This document shows, piece after piece, positions 38,401 through 42,415 of a DNA stretch of 64,000 bases. The position numbers were made by a program, and so were the translations under genes. The DNA is from Siphonodentalium dalli. Taxonomy: Eukaryota; Mollusca; Scaphopoda; Gadilida; Siphonodentaliidae. The notes below the pieces were generated by a model. The model saw only the letters and a program-made list of their open reading frames with translations, did not search any database and had not been told where the DNA came from. The stretch is from positions 18,416,991 through 18,480,990 of the forward strand of contig CP136061.1 in NCBI GenBank assembly GCA_032622095.1, given 5' to 3'. The first letter of the stretch is position 1. Every line of letters starts with the position of its first letter.

Positions 38401-41279
38401 TTCTCTCAAGTTTACATGTCTATTATGTGTATATGACTCATGTCTATTATGTTATGTGTATATGACTCATGTCTATTATGTGTATATGACTCATGTCTAT
38501 TATGTGTATATGACTCATGTCTATTATGTGTATATGACTCATGTCTAGTATGTGTATATGACTCATGTCTATTATGTGTATATGACTCATGTCTACTATG
38601 TGTATATGACTCATGTCTATTATGTGTATATGACTCATGTCTATTATGTGTATATGACTCATGTCTATTATGTGTATACGACTCATGTCTATTATGTGTA
38701 TACGACTCATGTCTATTATGTGTATACGACTCATGTCTATTATGTGCATATGACTCATGTCTATTATGTGTATATGACTCATGTCTATTATGTGTATTAT
38801 GTGTATATGACTCATGTCTATTATGTGTATATGACTCATGTCTATTATGTGTATATGACTCATGTCTATTATGTGTATATGACTCATGTCTATTATGTGT
38901 ATATGACTCATGTCTATTAAGTGTATATGACTCATGTCTATTATGTGTATATGACTCATGTCTATTATGTGTATATGACTCATGTCTATTATGTGTATAT
39001 GACTCATGTCTATTATGTGTATATGACTCATGTCTACTATGTGTATATGACTCATCTAGCTAACTATTAAACTGCAATTTAGTTAAAATTATTAAAACAT
39101 GTTAGTTCTGATAATTCAGGTGGTATTAATTTGCGAACACTAATTGAGTATATCGTACTATCGTGATATGTATCATATTGTTGATAATGTATCGTGATTC
39201 GTATCATGAACAAGTGTATCGCTACAGCCCTCATTATAATTCAGTATTTATTCACTGTTCACTACCACTATTTCCTACATAAAGCCTGCCCAATAAACGT
39301 TACGTTTATCATGCCAAAGTAGGTCAATGTAGCTTTAATTAGATTAGTACTACTTTCATGACGGTATGAAAATTGTAAAGGTAACTAGGGACAACATTAA
39401 CTGATCTTAATTACATCATTGTGATTTGGAATGCATTGTCATCACTAAAGCACTGCAACTGATACTATGTGTGAAGTTTGTTCCGAAATATCTATATACT
39501 ATAGGAACAAGCAAAGTTTAAAACAAGTGATCAAAGTACCAAACAAAATGCGATGTCAATGCAAATCCGAACTGACACGACGATTTACGTTACAGTAATT
39601 TTCTGATATATTATAGGCAAGCATATTCAATGTACTATACCTCCTTCTCCATAAAGACACAGAGCTGGGTAGAACTTCTTCTCTGCTTCATGTTTCAGTG
39701 AGCTGATCTCACAACACAGTGACGCCAGAGCGGTGATAATTTTATTAAATATTTTGTTGTCAGTTTTAATCAGCTGCAGCAGTGTACTCTGTTCAGATGG
39801 CAAAAACTGCAAGAGAAAACAGGTATATTAGTGTAAACCAGGTATATTAGTGTAAATCAGGTACATGTATATTAGTATATCAGTTTTTATATCTCCTAAT
39901 TTGCAGAAGATAAATTGCATAATCGAGGTGACTAATGGGTGAACATCACCAACTTCAACTGGGGAACTTAATCTGATCCTAGGTCTCCCATAGCAATTGA
40001 GGCCTGAGCAGTATGAGGTTCCCCAGAGGATGAATTTGGTGATGCTTGCCCACTGTGTGGGTTAGGGTCACTAAATTCACCCTCTGGGGACCTATTTCTA
40101 CTAATTTCAGACACTATAACCAGGCTTGATGGGGAAATCACCGGGTTCGATTTGAAAACATAAGCATACTTGAAGCTTCACAAGGTTGCTTGAATCTTCA
40201 CAGGGCTCTGGTGTCAAAAGATTATAATATGAAATATGAGTGGCAGGAAATATCATGCATTGGTACTAGTAGCTCACTATAAACTGTTGATAACCTCAAT
40301 TGTTATATGTGTGTAGCTATCAATCACATATAATATGGAATCTAATATGGAGAGTTTCAGATTACACTATCAAATAAAATCCTGTGAAAATGAACCGCAT
40401 TCAGAAAACGGATAAAGGAATATACTAGTAGCTGTCTCACTAATGGGTGATGTCTTTCCTGTTAACCCTTTACCCAACAGAAGGGCCCTGTGCCAATGCA
40501 TTCTCTTATATATGCGAGTCGACCATAGGTCGCCTCACATATATAAGAGAATGCATTGGCTTAACACATTAAAAATTATAAAATTGTTAAAGAATGTAAG
40601 AAAAAATGGTAAAAAGTGTTTTTAGGCCAATGCTTTCTCTTATATATGCGAGGCGACCTATGGTCGACTTGCATATATAAGAGAATGCATTGGCACAGGG
40701 CATAACTGTAACTATCACAATGTGGTCAAGGAGCCGGTTCCAATGATATCCATATTTGTATGGTTCTATTGAGACAGACCGAAGATATTTTAGGCTGTTG
40801 AAGCTTTATTTGGCCGGTTTTGGCCGGTTTGTTGGGTAAAGGGTTAGGCACATAAATATCATATTTTGTCGATGTCCGAAGCACCATATAGTCATATCTA
40901 AACATGGCTATTACTTGTTTAGTGGGGTAACCATAATATTGTAGAACTATTTGTTCACTAAGACCTAAATCTGTATGTACACTTTCTACCTTACATAGAT
41001 TAAATATTAGTAACAATAAGCTGGAATTAGCTTTGATTCAGATCCAAATATTCTGGAAATATGGTCAAAGAATATAAATCATGTTATTAAGCAATAAAGA
41101 TCTCATCATACAAGGTCAATACAAAACAGAAAGACTAACCTGTAAGCTGATAGGATCTAGAGTCATATCCCATGAGTCGCCAATAGAATCATCAAGAGCT
41201 TCCTCGATGTCTCTGAGCTGAGTTGCATAGTCCTCCAGAAATTTCCCATACTTCTTAAGCTGTCGTTCTCCAACAATTT
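2396..41279 (-). CDS. WASHC4: WASH complex subunit 4 (SWIP), partial gene: 16 internal exons
   Basis: Spliced gene, exons in transcript order: 41279-41140, 39806-39641, 38141-37991, 36966-36927, 36647-36544, 36235-36115, 33660-33543, 29539-29412, 28217-28057, 9841-9724, 8552-8427, 6686-6579, 6148-6058, 5029-4974, 3026-2947, 2494-2396. Every intron is GT-AG and the phase is continuous across all 16 exons (1807 nt, about 602 codons, no internal stop), so the gene looks intact here. The peptide follows vertebrate WASHC4 as I remember it from near residue 25 to about the middle (regions Pfam calls WASH-7_N and WASH-7_mid). WASHC4 is a structural subunit of the five-part WASH complex, which activates Arp2/3 on endosomes for retromer-linked sorting. 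The N-terminal exon was not found, and the C-terminal half lies past base 1. Introns are swollen by satellites, several built from the exon edges themselves. Gene identity is very secure; distal alternative splicing cannot be judged. Confidence 0.96.
2947..3026 (-). CDS. WASHC4: WASHC4 exon (visible exon 15)
   Basis: 80 nt, acceptor CTCCAACAG, donor GAAAG|GTTTGT. It encodes [20 protein letters not shown] then IVDIRE, matching human [20 protein letters not shown] and ISELRE. The donor is weak by consensus. Confidence 0.92.
3150..3385. mobile_element. TTAA-flanked double-hairpin MITE (subfamily B)
   Basis: 236 bp between TTAA at 3146-3149 and 3386-3389. Terminal repeats start CCCTTTGTGC and end ATCAAGGGA. 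It contains two diverged hairpins of the type CATTCTCTTATATATGCGAG facing its complement. Lies in WASHC4 intron 14. Length, TTAA and hairpins match copies at 28737 and 29117. Small open frames across it are by-products of the palindromes. Confidence 0.75.
3390..4973. other. WASHC4 intron 14, no gene; degenerate ~180 bp repeat at 4550-4920
   Basis: No exon-like conservation seen. At 4550-4920 two to three diverged units share phrases such as ATCCAAGATGGC and AGCTCCCATCT, typical of dispersed invertebrate repeats. The rest is unremarkable AT-rich sequence. Confidence 0.5.
4974..5029 (-). CDS. WASHC4: WASHC4 exon (visible exon 14), 56 nt
   Basis: 56 nt, acceptor ATCTTGCAG, donor CAGATG|GTAAGA. 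It encodes [18 protein letters not shown], matching human TKQRRLIVSLALSVGTQM, and bridges the phases of its neighbours exactly. Confidence 0.93.
5336..5768. repeat. 65 bp direct repeat flanking a SINE-like insertion
   Basis: A block of about 65 bp (starts CCGACTTCGAATCATACTCC) at 5336-5402 recurs at 5703-5768 with few mismatches. Between them, from a GATT repeat at about 5437, is a stretch with GGGTTTAATGTCACTTT and TTTGAACCCTCATCACCAG. It resembles a repeat family I associate with mollusc genomes. The 65 bp copies are too long to be a target-site duplication, so a local tandem duplication is likely. Confidence 0.6.
6058..6148 (-). CDS. WASHC4: WASHC4 exon (visible exon 13)
   Basis: 91 nt, acceptor TATTCACAG, donor CCAG|GTTAGT. 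It encodes [20 protein letters not shown] then NALHGP, nearly identical to the vertebrate [20 protein letters not shown]. This is the most conserved stretch in the window and the anchor for the gene identification. Confidence 0.97.
6579..6686 (-). CDS. WASHC4: WASHC4 exon (visible exon 12)
   Basis: 108 nt (36 codons), acceptor TTTTTACACAG, donor CCAAG|GTATGT. It encodes [20 protein letters not shown] then AQHL, matching human [20 protein letters not shown] and TQHL. Confidence 0.96.
7333..7964. mobile_element. Tc1/mariner-like non-autonomous element
   Basis: Flanked by TA on both sides, with inverted ends starting CAGTCAATTCCAATTAATCG and CAGTCGATTTTGGTTAATAG. 632 bp with no transposase frame. 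Inside, a 61 bp segment (starting TGTGCTTCTATCGATC) is duplicated head to tail at 7500-7622. Lies in WASHC4 intron 11. Confidence 0.7.
8427..8552 (-). CDS. WASHC4: WASHC4 exon (visible exon 11), acceptor edge repeated
   Basis: 126 nt (42 codons, phase 0 both ends), acceptor TTGTATTTCAG, donor CTCAAG|GTACAT. It encodes [20 protein letters not shown] and ends LCRLLELLK, matching human IIKTTMNLYMSMQKPMTKT and LCRLVELLK. The first 41 nt and acceptor are present in three tandem 74 bp units. Confidence 0.96.
8512..8733 (-). repeat. Three 74 bp units copying the exon 11 acceptor and exon edge
   Basis: Each unit holds 41 nt of exon 11 (8512-8552 is the true copy), the acceptor TTTCAG|GGCTT and 33 nt of intron. 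The array is bounded at both ends by the same CATCATCGTCCG block, one inside exon 11 and one at 8728, consistent with duplication between short homologies. Use of a distal acceptor shifts frame (74 is not a multiple of 3) and leads to an early stop. Confidence 0.9.
8800..9723 (-). repeat. ~104 bp units copying the exon 10 donor and exon edge
   Basis: About eight copies downstream of the true donor. Each carries up to 42 nt of the exon 10 end, the donor CTTCAG|GTCAGT and AT-rich intron. Copies from about 9305 to 9720 are nearly identical to the exon. Copies at about 8805, 8936, 9070 and 9200 are progressively diverged, so the array is youngest beside the exon. Read-through to the second donor meets an in-frame TAA within the first unit. 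Confidence 0.92.
9724..9841 (-). CDS. WASHC4: WASHC4 exon (visible exon 10), donor edge repeated
   Basis: 118 nt, acceptor CCTTCTTCAG, donor CTTCAG|GTCAGT. It encodes [13 protein letters not shown] and [10 protein letters not shown], matching human FVSSWMMKMESIL and LTNRCNVFIQ. The preceding intron is 18.2 kb. The last ~42 nt of the exon plus donor recur about eight more times downstream in 104 bp units. Confidence 0.95.
9893..10718. mobile_element. hAT-type non-autonomous transposon, 826 bp
   Basis: Terminal inverted repeats TAGGGCCCTGCGAAT and TAGGCCCCTGCGAATC, with perfect 8 bp target duplications CATAACAG at 9885-9892 and 10719-10726, the hAT signature. Subterminal regions are rich in TTCGAATTCGATTCGAA palindromes. 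No transposase frame. Inserted 51 bp upstream of the exon 10 acceptor without disturbing it. Confidence 0.92.
11347..11806. mobile_element. Hairpin-rich MITE (CATTCTG family), nearly full palindrome
   Basis: Outer arms (GAGTTTAATGTGCCTGTCA and TGACAGGCACACTAAACTC) enclose two internal hairpins built on AGAATGAGGTCCCCAGAGGG and its complement, each with a spacer mentioning GATGCTA or GATGTTA. Related copies are at 23565-24000 and 39900-40130. No coding capacity. Confidence 0.75.
11856..12068. mobile_element. Foldback mariner-like MITE, 213 bp
   Basis: Almost perfect inverted repeat. The ends are CAGTAATGCCC and GGGCATTACTG, flanked by TA (11854-11855 and 12069-12070), and the centre is AGCTCTC GGGG AGAGCT. 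A second copy of identical length (213 bp) is at 41944-42156. Would fold into a ~100 bp hairpin. Confidence 0.88.
12305..12838. repeat. 33 bp minisatellite, 16 copies
   Basis: Highly uniform unit ACAATGTATTACCATGAGGG then CCCTTCCATATTA. Because 33 is a multiple of three, long frames appear on both strands; they are artefacts of the period. Lies in the 18.2 kb intron 9; no exon sequence is involved. Confidence 0.95.
12876..12975. repeat. 23 bp triplicate followed by GAACTT hexamers
   Basis: Three copies of AAACTTGTCATTGATTATCT-AAT and then four GAACTT units. Short simple repeats. Confidence 0.8.
12976..14090. other. Intron 9 stretch with an inverted repeat at about 13620-13770, no gene
   Basis: A pair of diverged inverted arms (13620-13690 and 13695-13770; GTGCGGGACTGCTCCGCCAA region) surrounds GTTGGCGGAACGCG, suggesting a foldback repeat. 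The remaining sequence shows nothing I can assign. Confidence 0.4.
14096..19522. repeat. 32 bp satellite with two TATAAAA per unit, ~170 copies
   Basis: Unit GCACTATAAAACCGCCTAGT then CTATAAAACCTA, spanning 5.4 kb. Variants (CTGCC, CCACC, CATAG, ATACAACC) are shared in order by two blocks about 1.17-1.2 kb apart (16.7-17.9 kb and 17.9-19.1 kb), revealing a recent higher-order duplication. Inside WASHC4 intron 9, not adjacent to an exon. Confidence 0.97.
19700..20408 (+). pseudogene. Truncated non-LTR retrotransposon (CR1/L2/jockey-like), 3' end
   Basis: Conceptual translation in the plus strand shows a reverse-transcriptase C-terminal tail: [20 protein letters not shown], a stop at 19924, then [18 protein letters not shown] and [11 protein letters not shown], a pattern I recognise from CR1/L2-like elements. 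The 3' untranslated region ends in AAT repeats (20390-20408), typical for these LINEs. 5'-truncated and interrupted by a stop, so inactive. Confidence 0.8.
20440..23290. repeat. Composite interspersed repeat, four related ~0.5-0.65 kb units
   Basis: Recurring phrases include ACACGCCC near 20625, 21090, 21715 and 22378, CCGGAAGTGAAATCCGTTAA, CTCAAGCCGTTTAGGAGGAG and AAAGAGCGTTGTTTCC, so the block consists of head-to-tail diverged units. The right edge has CCAGCCGTTCCGGAGATTAA and an AAT/AAG-rich tail (23005-23040), followed by a palindrome (TTCCATTTAAAATGGAAG). Open frames of 60-117 codons in it share no family signature. Confidence 0.75.
23565..24000. mobile_element. Hairpin-rich MITE (CATTCTG family), second copy
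   Basis: Same organisation as the element at 11347: AGAATGAGGTCCCCAGAGGG arms at 23594 and about 23940, a second pair near 23880, and the internal phrase GTGACTAA/TTAGTCACC. Ends are diverged. Confidence 0.7.
24589..26004. mobile_element. TTAA-flanked element (inner), piggyBac-like TIRs
   Basis: Perfect TTAA at 24585-24588 and 26005-26008. The ends CTCTTTCGCTGCCA and TGGCAGCGAAAGAG are exact inverted repeats. 1416 bp, nested inside the outer element. Contains a ~145 bp tandem repeat (24908-25250) with GGGGCGCCTGCGGCGCATAA. No transposase frame recognised. Confidence 0.85.
24908..25250. repeat. ~145 bp tandem repeat, 2.5 copies, GC-rich core
   Basis: Repeats of CCTCTATACTCTAATGATCG, GGGGCGCCTGCGGCGCATAA and GGTGGCGGGATGGGGTGGTG inside the inner TTAA element. 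Markedly more GC-rich than its surroundings. Confidence 0.88.
26647..27165. mobile_element. Tc1/mariner-like MITE, 519 bp
   Basis: Inverted ends CAGTTAAACTTCGTTAAGTC and CAGTCAAACATCGTTAAGTC. TA follows the right end; the left flank is TT. Internal TTCGACTTAACCAT phrases recur in both orientations. No coding frame. Confidence 0.72.
27612..27941. mobile_element. TTAA-flanked double-hairpin MITE (subfamily A)
   Basis: 330 bp between TTAA at 27608-27611 and 27942-27945. Ends CACTTTACCC and GGGTAAAGG. Two hairpins, each CAATGCATTCTCTTATATAT facing its complement around a CGACCATAGGTCG loop, flank a T-rich centre. Related copies at 40466 and 52937. WASHC4 intron 9, just upstream of a splice-site-free region. 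Confidence 0.88.
28057..28217 (-). CDS. WASHC4: WASHC4 exon (visible exon 9), glutamine-rich
   Basis: 161 nt, acceptor TATTGCAG, donor ACCAA|GTAAGC. It encodes [19 protein letters not shown] and a glutamine-rich segment ([14 protein letters not shown]), matching human LTANIIWFPDNFLIQKIP and the QQKAQSLTK region. Three degenerate copies of its first 25-40 nt lie upstream at 28239-28275, 28314-28338 and 28649-28690. Confidence 0.94.
28239..28690 (-). repeat. Three degenerate copies of the exon 9 acceptor edge
   Basis: Segments at 28239-28275, 28314-28338 and 28649-28690 match the first 25-40 nt of exon 9 (reverse complement of ATCACATTGGCTATTAGG) with adjoining intron. The first retains a plausible acceptor (CTACCACAG|GTCCCAGC). 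A longer unit carrying AATGCAGTGACAAAGAA links the last two. They lack a donor and are not alternative exons. Confidence 0.85.
28737..28988. mobile_element. TTAA-flanked double-hairpin MITE (subfamily B)
   Basis: 252 bp between TTAA at 28733-28736 and 28989-28992, ends CACTTCCATGAC and GTGAAAGGG, with the two CATTCTCTTATATAT hairpins. Inserted in WASHC4 intron 8. Confidence 0.82.
29117..29352. mobile_element. TTAA-flanked double-hairpin MITE (subfamily B)
   Basis: 236 bp between TTAA at 29113-29116 and 29353-29356. Ends CCCTTTCAGCATTAAAG and CATGGAAGGG. Same internal phrase CGCAAAATTTCAGGAAGCTC as the copy at 3150. Lies 59 bp below the exon 8 donor inside intron 8. Confidence 0.85.
29412..29539 (-). 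CDS. WASHC4: WASHC4 exon (visible exon 8), acceptor merges into a 52 bp satellite
   Basis: 128 nt, acceptor TTTTTTATCCATCAG, donor AAAAG|GTAAGT. It encodes [18 protein letters not shown] and ends DMYKK, matching human IDQRDKYVGICGLFVLHF. About the first 31 exon bases and the acceptor are repeated roughly 34 times upstream. The assigned acceptor is the copy joined to the full exon and gives the right phase (+1 in). Confidence 0.95.
29540..31290 (-). repeat. 52 bp satellite built from the exon 8 acceptor and exon edge, ~34 copies
   Basis: Each unit reads on the minus strand TTTTTTATCCATCAG|GTGAATC and on through GAGATGGACCGGAGATATAA: an acceptor with polypyrimidine tract plus ~31 nt of exon 8. 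The interior is extremely uniform. The farthest copy (about 31228) keeps extra exon sequence (AACAAACTTATATCTCTGG) also seen in the real exon, so the founder duplication was longer than the present unit. Confidence 0.95.
31291..31916. other. Middle of WASHC4 intron 7, between the two junction arrays
   Basis: About 0.6 kb of unique AT-rich DNA separating the acceptor-type array (52 bp) from the donor-type array (17 bp). No features seen. Confidence 0.6.
31917..33542 (-). repeat. 17 bp minisatellite built from the exon 7 donor, ~95 copies
   Basis: Minus-strand unit AATGGGTAGGCAATGTT, beginning exactly at the exon 7 donor AATGG|GTAGGC. Variants include GGTAGGTAATG, GAGCAGGCAATG and TGGGCAATG. 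Divergence grows with distance from the exon. It fills the first 1.6 kb of intron 7. Confidence 0.95.
33543..33660 (-). CDS. WASHC4: WASHC4 exon (visible exon 7), donor merges into a minisatellite
   Basis: 118 nt, acceptor TGTTTCAG, donor AATGG|GTAGGC. It encodes [20 protein letters not shown] then AEEFA, matching human VSVSKNSTFAEEFA. The last five exon bases plus the donor (AATGGGTAGGCAATG) form the core of the 17 bp repeat filling the next 1.6 kb of intron, so the true donor is simply the first of about 95 near-identical donors. Confidence 0.93.
33811..34244. repeat. 55 bp minisatellite, left part (interrupted by a hAT element)
   Basis: About eight copies of a unit with AAATACTGTGTTCTCAGGCA and CCTCCCTCAAAAAGAGGGCC. 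The array is split by the hAT at 34245-35820 and resumes at 35821-35890. The CCTCCCTC...GAGGG part can form a short hairpin. WASHC4 intron 6. Confidence 0.92.
34245..35820. mobile_element. hAT-type transposon, 1576 bp, inside a minisatellite
   Basis: TIRs CAGGGTCCGCGCTG and CAGGGTTCGCGCTG. Perfect 8 bp target duplication GCCTCATC at 34237-34244 and 35821-35828, which is part of the host minisatellite unit. Subterminal GCCAAATGAAAAT repeats at both ends. The longest internal frame (35020-35355, minus) has a [16 protein letters not shown] segment that could be a zinc-binding or captured exon fragment, but I recognise no transposase. Confidence 0.92.
35821..35890. repeat. 55 bp minisatellite, right remnant
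   Basis: One to one and a half units identical in type to 33811-34244, cut off by the hAT insertion and carrying a small insertion (CATCGCCAAAAGG). Confidence 0.85.
36115..36235 (-). CDS. WASHC4: WASHC4 exon (visible exon 6)
   Basis: 121 nt, acceptor TATTTTAG, donor TTCAG|GTGAGT. It encodes [13 protein letters not shown] and [18 protein letters not shown], matching human LLKSVHHNPSKFG and LKPFEKFLLKLEGQLLDG. Confidence 0.96.
36544..36647 (-). CDS. WASHC4: WASHC4 exon (visible exon 5)
   Basis: 104 nt, acceptor ATTCCAG, donor AAAG|GTGAGT. It encodes [20 protein letters not shown] then LKDHWTLYK, matching human TVYEHLGELLTVLLTLDEII and LKDHWTMYK. Confidence 0.96.
36927..36966 (-). CDS. WASHC4: WASHC4 exon (visible exon 4), 40 nt micro-exon
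   Basis: Only 40 nt, acceptor TTTACAG after a poly-T run, donor CCAA|GTGAGT. It encodes [14 protein letters not shown], aligning with human APKIIETTGVHFQ; the shared VHFQ and the matching phases (+2 in, 0 out) support it despite its size. Confidence 0.88.
37760..37941. mobile_element. Truncated double-hairpin MITE
   Basis: One hairpin (CATTCTCTTATATATGCAAG facing its complement at 37825-37855) and a right end AGAAAGGG followed by TTAA at 37942-37945. No left terminus found. The right-hand phrase TTTTTAACTG-ATGGGAGAATCC is also seen at about 50182-50205, another fragment. Confidence 0.65.
37991..38141 (-). CDS. WASHC4: WASHC4 exon (visible exon 3), acceptor side duplicated
   Basis: 151 nt, acceptor TTTTAG, donor CGAA|GTAACA. 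It encodes a stretch containing [18 protein letters not shown], matching human [18 protein letters not shown]. Its first 58 nt, the acceptor and the adjoining intron are copied once in tandem at 38187-38286. The copy has no donor and its acceptor region has lost two bases, so it is a pseudo-exon fragment rather than an alternative exon. Confidence 0.94.
38084..38286 (-). repeat. Partial tandem duplication of the exon 3 acceptor edge
   Basis: Unit 1 (38084-38185) contains 58 nt of exon 3, the acceptor and intron. Unit 2 (38187-38286) is a near-identical copy whose acceptor region lost two bases. Both units end in TAGGGCTGTAA, the first bases of the hAT at 38277, so the duplication arose after that insertion. 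Confidence 0.92.
38277..39232. mobile_element. hAT-type MITE carrying an AP-1-like minisatellite, 956 bp
   Basis: Ends TAGGGCTGTAACGA and its complement ATCGCTACAGCCCTC, with a perfect 8 bp target duplication ATTATAAT at 38269-38276 and 39233-39240. Subterminal TATCGTGATACG repeats. Most of the interior is the 24 bp minisatellite. Lies in WASHC4 intron 2. Confidence 0.9.
38415..39056. repeat. 24 bp minisatellite, ~26 copies, each with TGACTCA
   Basis: Unit ATGTCTATTATGTGTATATG-ACTC. Nearly every unit contains TGACTCA, the AP-1 (TRE) consensus; three have CGACTCA. The period is a multiple of three, so frames stay open on both strands; these are not proteins. Confidence 0.95.
39641..39806 (-). 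CDS. WASHC4: WASHC4 exon (visible exon 2)
   Basis: 166 nt, acceptor CTCTTGCAG, donor GGAG|GTATAG. It encodes [18 protein letters not shown] and ends in the conserved YGEG motif (human LPYEQSSLLELIKTENK and FYGEGA). Immediately upstream in the intron (39816-39880) is a short run of three 22 bp repeats that does not include exon sequence. Confidence 0.95.
39900..40130. mobile_element. Hairpin MITE (CATTCTG family), third copy
   Basis: Contains AGTATGAGGTTCCCCAGAGG and TTCACCCTCTGGGGACCT arms around GATGCTTGCCCAC, and the phrases GAGGTGACTAATGGGTG and CTAGGTCTCCCATAGC shared with 23700-23760. Ends diverged. WASHC4 intron 1 (between visible exons 1 and 2). Confidence 0.68.
40466..40843. mobile_element. 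TTAA-flanked double-hairpin MITE (subfamily A), near full length
   Basis: 378 bp; TTAA at 40462-40465, TTAG at 40844-40847. Ends CCCTTTACCCAACA and TGTTGGGTAAAGGG. The right side has the AGCCGGTTCCAATGATATCC block that appears, inverted, in the left side of the copy at 52937. Confidence 0.88.
41140..41279 (-). CDS. WASHC4: WASHC4 exon (visible exon 1)
   Basis: 140 nt. The acceptor TTTCAG precedes a phase-1 start; the donor is CAG|GTTAGT. It encodes [17 protein letters not shown] followed by a stretch ending DPISLQ, matching the vertebrate segment QLKNYGKFLEEYTSQ. The two leading bases complete a codon begun in an upstream exon, so this is not the first coding exon. I could not identify the missing initiating exon between 41.3 and 63.5 kb. 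Confidence 0.93.
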
Positions 41280-41752
41280 CTGAAATACAATTCCTAGTTC
41301 AAAGTGATTAAGGTCGCAAAATGGGTAAATCATTTCGGATATCATTGTTAGTGTCAAGAGGAATATCTAATTAATTGTTAGGAAGAAATTTTGTAGCCTA
41401 CATTCCTATAATAGATTAGAAATTTGTTCCCATCCTCTATAGTCCTGCCGAATGTTGCTCGTGCTATTCTCTGAATTTGAACTGAACTTTATTAGATATT
41501 CTTGGCTGTTTGTACATATTGTTTAGCCTTCTTATCAAATTTGTGGAAAAAACAAATTATAAACCTGTGAATATGTAACCCAACCTGCCGAGTATTCGTT
41601 TCTAGGCAATATAGTTAGTCCCCGTCGTCAAAAGTGAGCGGTGTCAATACTGTCAAGAATCAATACTGCATACGCCATGAGTTATGAGTATGGTGATAAT
41701 GATGTCAGGGTGTAATTTTATACCCATGGCTATATTTAAAGTGCCATAAACG

Positions 41753-42415
41753 AGACAGGCCGAGTGGTTAGTGTTAGACAGGCCGAGTGGTTAGTGTTAG
41801 ACAGGCCGAGTGGTTAGTGTTAGACAGGCCGAGTGGTTAGTGTTAGACAGGCCGAGTGGTTAGTGTTAGACAGGCCGAGTGGTTAGTGTTAGACAGGCCG
41901 AGTGGTTAGTGTTTGGCTTGTAGTTGCTGTCAACACAGAGGTACAGTAATGCCCTAAATAATCGACTCCTTAACCACAGCAGAATTATGGGTAATTTTTC
42001 CGGATTTAGTTGGAAATATGGCTTGTTGCCATTTATCGGAAAGCTCTCAGTGAGAGCTTTCCGATGAATGGCAACAAGCCATATTTACGACAAAATCCTG
42101 AAAATTTACCCATAATTCTGCTGTGGTTAAGGGGTCAATTATTTAGGGCATTACTGTTTCAAGTTAAGCAGAATGTGACGGTATATACTGTTACACGCTG
42201 TTCAAAGATCACACCTACTAGTAGTTGTGACCCTTGAGCAAGGTCGCTTGTTCTGTGACTGCATTGTACCACTCAGGGTGCTTCCTGATTGGAGGATGGA
42301 CATGGCGACAATGGTGTCATGCACTATGGCCGGGGTAATAATTGGTGTAAAGCGCATTGAAATAAATTAATTGTGGAATGCGATTTTAATATAAATGAAT
42401 CGATTGTTATTATTA
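41753..42415 (+). mobile_element. tRNA-derived SINE with a sevenfold A-box head, split by a MITE
   Basis: Head: seven tandem 23 bp copies of AGACAGGCCGAGTGGTTAGT-GTT, matching the tRNA-Leu/Ser A-box context. Body after the MITE at 41944-42156: GTGACCCTTGAGCAAGGTCG and CACTCAGGGTGCTTCC. Tail: AAAGCGCATTGAAATAAATT ... GAATGCG ... TAAATGAAT then TTATTATTA, homologous to the 3' tail of the LINE at 20345-20408. Orientation plus. Confidence 0.8.
41944..42156. mobile_element. Foldback mariner-like MITE, 213 bp, second copy
   Basis: CAGTAATGCCC/GGGCATTACTG ends, TA on the left and TT on the right, same length as the copy at 11856. Inserted within the SINE 41753-42415, so it is younger than that SINE. 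Confidence 0.88.

Noticed and set aside
38440-39063. Frames of about 200 codons encoding an 8-residue repeat
   Set aside because: 24 bp minisatellite inside a hAT element; open in both directions because of its period.
41753-41913. Cluster of tRNA genes
   Set aside because: Only the A-box context is repeated; no B-box or cloverleaf follows each copy. It is a SINE head.
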